56,105 nt of DNA from an uncultured Pseudomonadota bacterium (GTDB lineage Bacteria > Myxococcota_A > UBA796 > SXON01): assembly GCA_903921785.1 (NCBI GenBank), contig CAIXRH010000075.1, forward strand, positions 1-56,105, in the 5' to 3' direction. The notes below the pieces were generated by a model. It was not told where the DNA came from. It did not search any database and was given only the letters and a program-made list of their open reading frames with translations. The position numbers were made by a program, and so were the translations under genes. Positions within the stretch are counted from its first letter, which is position 1, and the number at the start of each line of letters is the position of its first letter. Of this stretch, positions 1 through 7,141 are shown piece after piece.

Positions 1-1446
1 AACCCCGAATTCGTCGACATGCTCGTCGACGAGGCGAAGGTTGCCGGGCTCTTGTCGCACGCGAACATCGTGCAGATCCTCGACCTCGGCAGCGTCGATC
101 AGCAATTCTACATCGCCATGGAGTACGTCAACGGGCGGGACCTCGGGCAGGTCCTCGCGCGGTGCGCGGAGAAGGGCATCACCCTCCCGGTGCCCCACGC
201 GGTCTTCGTACTCCTGGAGATGCTCAAGGGCCTCGAGTACGCGCACAACCGGCAGGTGATGCGGGGCGGACGGCCGGTCCCGCTCAACATCGTCCACCGC
301 GACATCGCCCCCGGCAACGTGCTGGTGAGCTTCCAGGGCGAGGTGAAGCTCACCGACTTCGGCATCGCGAAGGCGTCGGTGAAGGCGCTGGAGACGATGT
401 CCGGGGTGATCAAGGGCCGCTTCGACTACATGAGCCCCGAGCAGGCGGCGGCCCAGCCGATCGACCAGCGCTCCGACCTGTTCTCTGCGGGCGTCCTCTT
501 CTACGAGGTGCTCACCGGCCGCCATCCGTTCCGTCAGGCGGGCGAGCTCGCCACCTTGGAGGCGGTGCGGCGTGGCCAGTACGCGTCCCCGAGCGAGGTG
601 AACCCCGACGTCCCCTACGCGCTCGACGTGGTGGTGGACAAGGCGCTGCGGGTGCGCCCCGACGACCGCCTCCAGAGCGCAACCGAGTTCAAGGAGGCGC
701 TCGACCGCTTCTTCCACGATTCGGGCTTCATCTTCTCCGCCTCCACCCTGGCCGCCTTCGTGCGCGGGTTGTTCCCGGAGGCCGCCCCGGCGGAGCGGCG
801 TCCCGCCAGCGACGCGCCCACCCGGCCGCTCGAGCCCGAGGACGTCGAGCTCGACGACGACGAGTCCAGCGGGCGAAACCCCCACATTCCCGGGCGCGGG
901 GTGGAGACCGGTCCGCGGGCGCTCTCCCCCGATGCGTCCACCCTCCGCCCTGCGCCCGCCGCCCGGGACCCCGGCGCCTCGAACACCGCGCTGTCGATGC
1001 TCCGGGATGCTGTGTCTCTCCCGCCCCCTCCGGGCGACGAAGCGACGATCATCCGCAATCCCCGAGCGCTCGCCGCCGCCGCGGCCGCGGGCGGGGAGAA
1101 CCCCTTCGGCGAAGCCAACACCGTGATCCGCAACGAGGCTCGCGACCCCGCGGAGACCGTGCGTCTCCCCGTGGGTGGCGAGCTTCCCCGGCGGGCGGCC
1201 GAACCTCGACCGATTGCGGCCGCCGCACCTGCCGCAGCCCCCGCGCCGGCGCCCGCGCCGCGCCGGCCCCGAAGCGGGCCCGTCCGCGTACCCGGCGAGG
1301 TCCACGCCGCTTGGGCCATCGTGTGCTTCGCGATGGCGGTGGCCGCGTTCTTGTTCGGGCTCCTGGTCGGCAGTCGAATGCACCGCACCCCCGCGCCGTC
1401 CCCGGCCGCGCTCCCCAGCCCCACTGCCCCGTCCTCGGAGAAATGA
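1..1446 (+). CDS. Ser/Thr protein kinase, 5' end cut by window, C-terminal membrane anchor
   Basis: The reading frame is open from base 1, so the N-lobe with the glycine loop and catalytic Lys lies upstream of the window. Visible are the alpha-C region, a catalytic loop HRDIAPGN (HRD at visible codons 99-101, bases 295-303) and the DFG motif (bases 355-363), then the APE-like segment MSPEQ. After about codon 245 comes a low-complexity Asp/Pro/Ala-rich tail and one hydrophobic segment (about codons 438-458) ending in a short Pro-rich tail. The architecture is a Hanks-type kinase with a single C-terminal membrane anchor and cytoplasmic kinase domain, common in Myxococcota. No extracellular sensor domain is visible. 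The stop overlaps the next gene by ATGA, suggesting coupled translation. The substrate is unknown. Confidence 0.93.
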   Translation, partial: NPEFVDMLVDEAKVAGLLSHANIVQILDLGSVDQQFYIAMEYVNGRDLGQVLARCAEKGITLPVPHAVFVLLEMLKGLEYAHNRQVMRGGRPVPLNIVHRDIAPGNVLVSFQGEVKLTDFGIAKASVKALETMSGVIKGRFDYMSPEQAAAQPIDQRSDLFSAGVLFYEVLTGRHPFRQAGELATLEAVRRGQYASPSEVNPDVPYALDVVVDKALRVRPDDRLQSATEFKEALDRFFHDSGFIFSASTLAAFVRGLFPEAAPAERRPASDAPTRPLEPEDVELDDDESSGRNPHIPGRGVETGPRALSPDASTLRPAPAARDPGASNTALSMLRDAVSLPPPPGDEATIIRNPRALAAAAAAGGENPFGEANTVIRNEARDPAETVRLPVGGELPRRAAEPRPIAAAAPAAAPAPAPAPRRPRSGPVRVPGEVHAAWAIVCFAMAVAAFLFGLLVGSRMHRTPAPSPAALPSPTAPSSEK

Positions 1447-2345
1447 GCTTGTCCGACGCCCCCCGCCGCCCGTTCCCCCTCGCGGCCCTCGCGGCCATGC
1501 GACCGAAACAGTGGACCAAGAACGGGCTGCTCTTCTTCGGGCTGATCTTCTCGTCCCACTTCACCGACCCGCACGCCGTGATGCGCGCCTGCCTGGCCTT
1601 CGTGTCGTTCAGCCTCCTGAGCAGCACCGGCTACGTCTACAACGACTACCGGGACATCGAATCGGACCGAAAGCATCCGAAAAAGCGGTTTCGCCCTCTG
1701 GCTTCTGGGGAGGTCGGCAACGGCGGGGCCTGGCTCATCATGGGGGTGGCCGCCACCGCGGCGCTCGCCATCGCCGCGTGGCTCGGTCCCTGGTTCGTGG
1801 CGGTGGCCCTGGCCTACTTCGTCACCACCCTCTCCTACTCCAGCTACTTCAAGCACCTCGTCATCCTCGACGTGATGGTGCTGGCCGCCTGCTACCTCTG
1901 GCGGGCGGTGGCGGGCGCGGTGGCCATCGGCGTGCCGCCGAGCCCCTGGCTCCTGGTGTGTACCACCTTCGGTGCGTTGTTCCTTGGCTTCAACAAGCGC
2001 CGGGGGGAAATCCGACTCCTGGAGGGCAAGGCGCACGGCACCCGGAAGTCGCTCGACCACTACAGCCCGGCGATGCTCCAGGAGTTCCAGGCGATCACCA
2101 CCAGCGGCACGATCATCTCCTACGCCGTCTACACGGTGCAGTCGCTGACCCCCTTGCTCGGGCTGACGCTCCCGTACGTGGTGTACGGCGTCTTCCGCTA
2201 CATCTACCTCATCGATCAGAAGGGTGAGGGCGCCGCGCCGGACGAGACCCTGCTCAAGGACCGCCCGATCCTGATCACGGCGTTCCTCTACCTGGTCACC
2301 GCGGTGGCCGTGCTCCTGTTCTCCCACCCGCACCCGCCGGGCTGA
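1443..2345 (+). CDS. UbiA-family prenyltransferase, decaprenyl-phosphate phosphoribosyltransferase-like
   Basis: This 300-residue integral membrane protein begins at an ATG overlapping the kinase stop (ATGA). It opens with the RPKQWTKN signature typical of decaprenyl-phosphate phosphoribosyltransferase (DPPR synthase) rather than of quinone-directed UbiA. The first Asp-rich motif is NDYRDIESD (N67, D68, D71), and the second conserved cytoplasmic loop reads FNKRRGE near residue 184. Several hydrophobic helices follow, as in the UbiA fold. The family transfers phosphoribosyl from PRPP to a polyprenyl phosphate; assigning that substrate is inference from the sequence signature. The stop abuts the stop of the convergent lipoprotein gene at 2346 with no spacer. 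Confidence 0.85.
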   Translation: MSLSDAPRRPFPLAALAAMRPKQWTKNGLLFFGLIFSSHFTDPHAVMRACLAFVSFSLLSSTGYVYNDYRDIESDRKHPKKRFRPLASGEVGNGGAWLIMGVAATAALAIAAWLGPWFVAVALAYFVTTLSYSSYFKHLVILDVMVLAACYLWRAVAGAVAIGVPPSPWLLVCTTFGALFLGFNKRRGEIRLLEGKAHGTRKSLDHYSPAMLQEFQAITTSGTIISYAVYTVQSLTPLLGLTLPYVVYGVFRYIYLIDQKGEGAAPDETLLKDRPILITAFLYLVTAVAVLLFSHPHPPG

Positions 2346-3494
2346 TCAGCGCGGGAAGTCGAGGGTGCCCGTGGGGGTGTCGCCGTCCACCGGGGCGGTG
2401 GCGAGCTCGTCGGGCGCATCGGCGCCATCCTGATCGCGGTACCAGGCGGCGAACGCCACTTCGCGGCGGTCGGAGGTGCGCGTGGGGCGGAGCTCACAGG
2501 CTTCGAAGTGCCAGCCGAAGGCCTCGGGCGTCACGACGGCCACGAGGTCGATCGGATCGGCGGAGTCGGTGACGAACTCCCCCGTGGCGAGGGTCAGCGT
2601 GGCCCGTTCGGCGCCCAGCGCGAACGCGAGCTGGTCGCCGGAGCTGAGTTCGTCGTCCCGGATGCGGCCGCCGAAGCACACCCGGGCGCCGTCGACCCGA
2701 GCGGCCACACTGAAGCTGGCGTCCGAAGGGCCGTGCCAGTGTTCGCGCGTCGCCGCTTGCCAGGGCGCGTCGACCACCACCGGCTCGGCCACGTCCCACT
2801 CGTCCATGTCGCCGTCGACGACCACGGCGCCGTCGCCGGCGTGGAGGGTGCCTCGACCCCGGAAGGTCCGGTCGAGATGCTCCATCACCGCAGCGTCGGG
2901 CAGATCGTGGAGCCACCGGATGCTGAGCACGTCGAGCACGCGGGTGGCGACGATCTCGCCCGGGCCGTCGTCGGGCTGGTGCGGCTGGCGGAAGCGGAGC
3001 GTGCGGTCCTCCAACGCGAGGCGGAAGCCGCTGCCGGGGCCGGAGTGGGTGAGCTCCAGGGACGGGTACGAGGCGGTGGGGGCGCAGTCGCCCGAGTGGA
3101 GGTCGCAGCGGTAGCCGGGGCCGTCGGTGGGGAAGAGCCACGCCGTGGAGGACTCGAAGCGGACGGGCCGTACCGCGACGGTGCCGGGAAGGTGCAGCGG
3201 CACGCGGGCCTGACCGATGGCCTCATGGAGGCTCCAGGTCGTGCGCTCCGGGGAGTCGGGCCGGATCTCGAAGATCGCGCGTTCGCCGGGGAGGCGGAGG
3301 TTGTTGGCCACCCGCACGTCGATGTGGCCACGGGGGTTGGGGACGACCGAGAAGTAGGCGGTCACCGGCTGGCCCCCCACCGCGACCATGGCGACCGCCA
3401 CGGCGCGGGGCAGCGGATCCGGGACCGCCGACTCGTCCGCCGCGGGGCCCGTCGGGCGACACCCGAGCGACCCCGCGAGGACCAGCCTGATCAT
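2346..3494 (-). CDS. Putative lipoprotein with a CBM9-like C-terminal domain
   Basis: The frame extends upstream to 3557, but the ATG at 3494 gives a compact lipoprotein signal (MIRLVLAGSLGC) and overlaps the preceding stop by ATGA, so I place the start there (382 residues). The first half is an unrecognised beta-rich region. Around residues 225-232 the segment VDGDMDEW begins a stretch that resembles the CBM9-like domain found in many secreted proteins (a VDG-x-x-D-E-W opening followed by strands with an SFSVAARVDG motif). It is the last gene of the tonB-exbB-exbD-exbD-globin-redoxin run. A periplasmic or outer-membrane location is inferred from the lipobox. Function is unknown. Confidence 0.75.
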   Translation of the reverse strand: MIRLVLAGSLGCRPTGPAADESAVPDPLPRAVAVAMVAVGGQPVTAYFSVVPNPRGHIDVRVANNLRLPGERAIFEIRPDSPERTTWSLHEAIGQARVPLHLPGTVAVRPVRFESSTAWLFPTDGPGYRCDLHSGDCAPTASYPSLELTHSGPGSGFRLALEDRTLRFRQPHQPDDGPGEIVATRVLDVLSIRWLHDLPDAAVMEHLDRTFRGRGTLHAGDGAVVVDGDMDEWDVAEPVVVDAPWQAATREHWHGPSDASFSVAARVDGARVCFGGRIRDDELSSGDQLAFALGAERATLTLATGEFVTDSADPIDLVAVVTPEAFGWHFEACELRPTRTSDRREVAFAAWYRDQDGADAPDELATAPVDGDTPTGTLDFPR

Positions 3495-4030
3495 CGGGAG
3501 GCGGCGTACCACAAGGAATCCGCGTCCACCCGGTCGTTCACGCTGGCGCCGTACCACGCCCAGGTGACCTTCCCGGCGCGGTCCACGACGAAGGCCGCGG
3601 GCGCCTGATCGACGTGCGCCTCGGGGAGCGGCTGCCCGTTGCGGAGCACGCTCACCGCCCGGCGGACGAAACCGGGCTGCGACCTCGCGAACACGGCGCC
3701 GACCCCGCTCGCCCGACCGATCCCCCAGGTGTGGTACCGCGCCCCTTCCTCGTCCACCAGCATGGGGAACAAGACGTGGTGCCGCGGGACGAAGTCGCGG
3801 GCCGCCTCCAGGGGCGAGCGCGTGACCACCACCAGCCCACCTTGTTCCCCGTCGAGCTTCGACCAGATGGCGGTGAGGCGGTGGAAGGAGTCCAGGGTGG
3901 CGCCGGAGGAGAGGGCGCCGAAGAACACCACGCCAACGGCGCCTCGTCCCCGGGCGCGGGTGAGGTCGAATGGGAGGCCGAAGACGGGCTGGCCGGCGAG
4001 CGGCGGCGCCTCTTCGCCGACCTCGATCAT
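3491..4030 (-). CDS. Redoxin-fold (AhpC/TSA-like) protein lacking cysteines
   Basis: This 179-residue protein starts with VGEEAPPL, the opening typical of AhpC/TSA peroxiredoxins and TlpA-like redoxins (VGxxAPxF). It keeps the expected strand (VGVVFFGALSSGATL) where the active-site Cys normally sits, and a late strand AAFVVDRAGKVTWAWYG that matches the family's conserved end. There is no cysteine anywhere in the sequence, so a thiol peroxidase or disulfide activity is excluded; a binding or structural role is more likely. No signal peptide is visible. It starts at an ATG overlapping the globin stop (ATGA) and its stop overlaps the lipoprotein start, so it is tightly coupled in the operon. Confidence 0.78.
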   Translation of the reverse strand: MIEVGEEAPPLAGQPVFGLPFDLTRARGRGAVGVVFFGALSSGATLDSFHRLTAIWSKLDGEQGGLVVVTRSPLEAARDFVPRHHVLFPMLVDEEGARYHTWGIGRASGVGAVFARSQPGFVRRAVSVLRNGQPLPEAHVDQAPAAFVVDRAGKVTWAWYGASVNDRVDADSLWYAASR

Positions 4031-4404
4031 GCGGGCACCGGGGCGCAGTCGGTGCCGTCGGTCATCACCGCCTCCAGGCGCCGCTGCTCGGCGAGCCAGG
4101 TCTCGGCCACGTCGGCGGGGACGCCGCCGCGCTCGAGCTCCTGCTTGAGGATCGCGAGCCTTCGGCGGAACTGGCCGGCGTTGATCCGCAGCGAACGGTG
4201 CAGCGGCACGAGCGGGCGGCCGGTGTAGGCGGACGGACCGCCGAGCGCCGCGGAGGCGTGCTCGTACTCATGCAGCTTCACCCTCGCGAGGTCCTTCCCC
4301 GCGAAGAAGAAGCCGATGATCGTGTCGGCGGCCATGCGGTCCACGAACCGGTCGACGAGCGCCCGTACGGCGGGTTCGCCGCCGAGGCGGGCGTACCCGT
4401 TCAC
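4027..4404 (-). CDS. Truncated haemoglobin, group I-like
   Basis: The 125-residue protein begins YARLGGEPAVRALVDRF, a close match to the A/B-helix opening of group I truncated haemoglobins. It then shows FF in the CD region, the conserved ALGGPSAYTGRPL segment, and the proximal His within PLHRSLRIN before QFRRRL, as in the F helix. The B9-B10 pair, usually Phe-Tyr, reads Phe-Val here, so the distal hydrogen-bonding Tyr appears to be missing; this could alter oxygen or NO chemistry. The start is GTG and overlaps the upstream exbD-like stop (GTGA), and its own stop overlaps the redoxin start. Location in a TonB-ExbBD operon is unusual. Confidence 0.9.
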   Translation of the reverse strand: MNGYARLGGEPAVRALVDRFVDRMAADTIIGFFFAGKDLARVKLHEYEHASAALGGPSAYTGRPLVPLHRSLRINAGQFRRRLAILKQELERGGVPADVAETWLAEQRRLEAVMTDGTDCAPVPA

Positions 4405-4946
4405 GGCGTGGGGGGCGCCGCGGGGGCGGCCGGGTCGGTCGGGGCGCCGGGCATGCCGGGGAGCACCAGCGTGCCCGCGTTGAGCTGGATGACCTGATCG
4501 GGGGTGAGCCGGGCCGGGCCTTCGTCCTTCATGTCGGCGAAGCCGACGCGGTTGGCGCCGGAGTCCCGGGCGAGGTCGATCACGTGCACGACGGTGTCGT
4601 ACTTCGCGTCCGCTGCGCCATCGATGAAGACGTTCTTGTCGTCCTTCCGCCGGCCCTTGAGCTGGGTGGAGAGCTCCGTTCGCAGCTTGGTCTCGTCCAT
4701 GGGGACGAGGTTGAGGGCGAAGCTGTTGTCCTCGTAGATCGCCACCAGGAGCTGCTTCGGCGAGCTCGGGTCGGGAGGCGGGGGAGGCGAGTCGTCCTTC
4801 GGAGGGAGCTCCGAGGCCATCTTCTGCACCGTGACCGGCACCAGCACCATGAAGATGATGAGGAGCACCAGCACCACGTCGATGAGCGGGGTGACGTTGA
4901 TCTCGTCCATCCCGCCCTTGTTGCCACCACCGACCTTGGCGCCCAT
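4401..4946 (-). CDS. exbD: ExbD/TolR-family biopolymer transport protein, second copy
   Basis: This 181-residue protein has a short cytoplasmic N-terminus, then INVTPLIDVVLVLLIIFMV, the single transmembrane helix carrying the conserved Asp of ExbD/TolR, followed by a periplasmic domain. It shares its N-terminal MGAKVGG and the whole membrane segment with the neighbouring exbD (4948-5382), so the two arose by duplication. It differs by a Pro-rich stretch after the helix and a Pro/Ala-rich C-terminal tail. It begins one base after the stop of the upstream exbD and overlaps the globin start by GTGA. Together with ExbB it would form a proton-driven motor acting on TonB in the inner membrane. Confidence 0.93.
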   Translation of the reverse strand: MGAKVGGGNKGGMDEINVTPLIDVVLVLLIIFMVLVPVTVQKMASELPPKDDSPPPPPDPSSPKQLLVAIYEDNSFALNLVPMDETKLRTELSTQLKGRRKDDKNVFIDGAADAKYDTVVHVIDLARDSGANRVGFADMKDEGPARLTPDQVIQLNAGTLVLPGMPGAPTDPAAPAAPPTP

Positions 4947-4947
4947 C

Positions 4948-5382
4948 TCAGTTGCCCCCCTCGGCGGCGCCGTCCTTGATCTTCTCGGTCGCGAGCATCA
5001 TCGTGTCCGTACCCGCGATGTTCTCGTGGATGAGGTCGATCACCTCGCGCACCTGCTTGTAGGTGGCGGCCTTGTCGCCCTTGAGGACCAGCGAGCGGTT
5101 CTGCCGCTGGTTGCCGATCTCCGCGATCAGGGTCTCCTTGGTGACCTTCGTCTTGTCGACGTAGATCGAACCATCCCCCTTGACGCCGATGACCAGGTTC
5201 TGGCCCATGTCCTTCTCCTCCTCGGCGGTCTTCGCCTTGGGGAGCTTCACGTCTACGCCAGAGCTGAGCATCGGCGTGACCACCATGAAGATGATCAGCA
5301 AGACGAGCACGACGTCTACGAGCGGCGTGACGTTGATGTCCGCCATCGCGCCGCCTTTCTTGCCTCCTACCTTCGCGCCCAT
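4948..5382 (-). CDS. exbD: ExbD/TolR-family biopolymer transport protein, first copy
   Basis: At 144 residues this is the usual ExbD length. The N-terminus MGAKVGG is followed by INVTPLVDVVLVLLIIFMV with the conserved Asp in the single transmembrane helix (about residues 15-40), then the periplasmic domain with an IYVDKTKVT-type strand typical of the family. It lies directly downstream of exbB and one base upstream of the second exbD. ExbB, ExbD and TonB form the inner-membrane energy-transducing complex. The N-terminal identity with the second copy indicates tandem duplication. Confidence 0.95.
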   Translation of the reverse strand: MGAKVGGKKGGAMADINVTPLVDVVLVLLIIFMVVTPMLSSGVDVKLPKAKTAEEEKDMGQNLVIGVKGDGSIYVDKTKVTKETLIAEIGNQRQNRSLVLKGDKAATYKQVREVIDLIHENIAGTDTMMLATEKIKDGAAEGGN

Positions 5383-5410
5383 GGTGCGGCTTCCTCCTCG
5401 GGATTCCCGA

Positions 5411-6094
5411 CTACTTGGCGGCCGTGGCTTCGGAGCGCTTGAGCGAGTCCTTCTCGAAGAAGTCGGTGAGCTCGGCCGAGGCCACGCTCACGTCCTTGAG
5501 GATGTCGTCGATCACGGCGTTGAAGTAGTTGTAGAACCAGATCGCGATGATCGCGACGGTGATGCCGACCGCGGTCGAGACCAGGGCCTCGGCGATACCG
5601 CCGGAGATGGACGTGAGGTCGCCGCCGCCGGCCGTGGCCATCATCGAGAACGCGTTGATGATGCCGAAGATGGTGCCGACCAGCCCGACGAACGGGGTGG
5701 TGGAGCCGGTCGTGGCGAGCACGTTCATGCCCTTGCGGAGCGAGGCGCCCTCTTCGATCGCCACGGTCTCCAGCGCGCGCTTGGCGGCGGAGATCCCGTG
5801 CTTGTCCGACCGCTCGGCGTACTCCTTGAGGCCCGCGCCGAGGATGACGGCGAGGTAGGCCTTCTTGTAGGCTTCGCCGCCCACGAGCTTGATGGCGCCC
5901 GCGAGGTCCCCGTTCTTCAGGGGCGCGCCGATGGCGCCCGCGAGGGCGCGAGACTGGCCGCGCGCCGCGAAGAAGTAGAGGATGCGCTCCACGGCGACGT
6001 ACACGCACCAGAAGAGCATCAGCGCCATGGTGATGACCACCATGCGGGCCGGGATGCCCATCGCGCCCCAGATGCCAGTGAGGGAGAGATCCAT
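5411..6094 (-). CDS. exbB: ExbB/TolQ-family proton channel protein
   Basis: The frame is open from 6187, but the first 31 residues there are antisense-like and overlap tonB, so the ATG at 6094 (MDLSLTGIWG), preceded by an AGGA ribosome site, is preferred (227 residues). Three hydrophobic segments are visible: about residues 12-35, 120-145 (GSTTPFVGLVGTIFGI, the signature of the MotA/TolQ/ExbB channel) and 165-190 (STAVGITVAIIAI). The protein starts 11 bases after the tonB stop and precedes two exbD genes. It should form the proton channel pentamer of the TonB motor in the inner membrane. Confidence 0.95.
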   Translation of the reverse strand: MDLSLTGIWGAMGIPARMVVITMALMLFWCVYVAVERILYFFAARGQSRALAGAIGAPLKNGDLAGAIKLVGGEAYKKAYLAVILGAGLKEYAERSDKHGISAAKRALETVAIEEGASLRKGMNVLATTGSTTPFVGLVGTIFGIINAFSMMATAGGGDLTSISGGIAEALVSTAVGITVAIIAIWFYNYFNAVIDDILKDVSVASAELTDFFEKDSLKRSEATAAK

Positions 6095-6105
6095 GTCGGT
6101 GATTC

Positions 6106-6819
6106 CTACTTGAGCTTGAACTGGAAGTTGAGATCGAAGCCGGCCTTCACGGGCGCGCCGTTGTCGATGAGCGGGTAGAACCGCCACTGCATCGCCGCGT
6201 CTTTCGCCGCGGACTTGAAGAGCTCGGGGCAGGTCTTGAACTGGAAGTCGATGGGGACGCCCTGCTCGTCGATCACGAGGTGGACGATGCAGCGTTCGTT
6301 CTTGAGGCCGAGCTGCCGGGCCGCCTCGGGGAACTCGGGGACGACCTTGCTCTTGATCTGCACCTCGGTCCAGTAGACCGACTTGACCACGCCGGTGCCG
6401 CCGAGCTGCCCGTCGAGCACGCCGTCCTTCACGCCGCCCACCACGCCACCGACGACGCCGTCCTTCACGCCGCCCTCGACGCCGCCTTCCTGACCGCCGT
6501 CGTCCTCCGGCTCGTCTTCGACCGGGGGAGGCGTTTCTTGGAGCACCGTGGGATCGGGGGGCGTGTCCTGCACGACCTCCTTCTCCTTGTGGGGCTTCTT
6601 CTTGCCGCCGGGCGGGGGCGGCGGGGGCGGCGGGGGTGGCGGCGCGGCGAGGTTCACCGCGACGAGGGCCGCTTTTGCGTCCTCCAGCATCTCCGGCGCC
6701 TTCATCGTGGCGTAGAAGAGGATCGCGAGCCCGCTCCCGTTGAGGACCAGCGAAAAAAGCAGCGAGCCGGCCGTACGGGCGGCAGACTGGTTGCGATTGC
6801 GGCCAACATGGTCGAACAT
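6106..6819 (-). CDS. tonB: TonB-family energy transducer
   Basis: This 237-residue protein has an N-terminal transmembrane anchor (about residues 19-40), a run of eleven prolines near residue 60 followed by a Lys-rich patch, an acidic stretch, a Gly/Val/Asp repeat region built from GGV and KDGV units (about residues 108-140), and a C-terminal TonB fold ending in QWRFYPLIDNGAPV and a FQFKLK tail. The C-terminal domain carries two cysteines (ERCIVHL and KTCPEL), which could form a disulfide. It leads the tonB-exbB-exbD-exbD-globin operon. No TonB-dependent receptor is in the window, so the transported ligand cannot be inferred. Confidence 0.93.
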   Translation of the reverse strand: MFDHVGRNRNQSAARTAGSLLFSLVLNGSGLAILFYATMKAPEMLEDAKAALVAVNLAAPPPPPPPPPPPGGKKKPHKEKEVVQDTPPDPTVLQETPPPVEDEPEDDGGQEGGVEGGVKDGVVGGVVGGVKDGVLDGQLGGTGVVKSVYWTEVQIKSKVVPEFPEAARQLGLKNERCIVHLVIDEQGVPIDFQFKTCPELFKSAAKDAAMQWRFYPLIDNGAPVKAGFDLNFQFKLK

Positions 6820-6849
6820 CGAAGGGTCCCTCGTGCCCGGAAGCGCGGC

Positions 6850-6881
6850 ACTCTACTCGCAGCTTTCGCCGCGTGTGTCAA
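6850..6881 (-). promoter_or_regulatory. Candidate promoter for the tonB operon
   Basis: On the minus strand a perfect -35 TTGACA (6881-6876) lies just after the xseB stop. The best downstream -10 candidate is TAGAGT (6855-6850), but the spacer is 20 bases, longer than the usual 17. A GAGGGA ribosome site follows just before the tonB ATG. It would let tonB be transcribed separately from the helicase genes upstream. Confidence 0.35.
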
Positions 6882-6889
6882 CGCGGTGT

Positions 6890-7141
6890 CTAATCAGAGT
6901 TGCGATCCCCGCTCGCGGCGGTCTCGGTCACCCCGGCGGAGCCGCGGGAGAGAACGAGGATTCGGGCGTCGGCAGCGTCGAGGCGTTCGTGGCACTCGCG
7001 GACGAGCCCCACGCCTTCTTCGAAGAGGCGCAGGGCGTCGTCGAGCGGGAGGTCCCCTGACTCGAGCTTCTGCACGCGTCCCTCAAGCTCCTTGAGGGCG
7101 GCTTCGAACGAACGTGCCTCGGGCTTCGCCTCGCCGCTCAT
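6890..7141 (-). CDS. xseB: Exodeoxyribonuclease VII small subunit
   Basis: The 83-residue product matches XseB along its length: SFEAALKELEGRVQKLESGDLPLD, then LRLFEEGVGLVRECHERL and the short C-terminal tail. XseB binds the large subunit XseA to form the single-strand exonuclease VII. Its ATG overlaps the stop of the helicase-associated gene upstream (ATGA), so it is coupled to the XPB pair; xseA is not in the window. The link to two helicase-type genes suggests a DNA-processing context. Confidence 0.93.
   Translation of the reverse strand: MSGEAKPEARSFEAALKELEGRVQKLESGDLPLDDALRLFEEGVGLVRECHERLDAADARILVLSRGSAGVTETAASGDRNSD

Noticed and set aside
1-18. GAATTC followed by GTCGAC at the window start, resembling a cloning polylinker
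   Set aside because: It is in frame with the kinase and reads NPEFVD, a natural continuation of kinase sequence before the alpha-C helix.
615-2333. A 572-codon minus-strand frame across the kinase tail and UbiA gene
   Set aside because: Composition is Arg/Gly/Glu low complexity and the sense genes are real.
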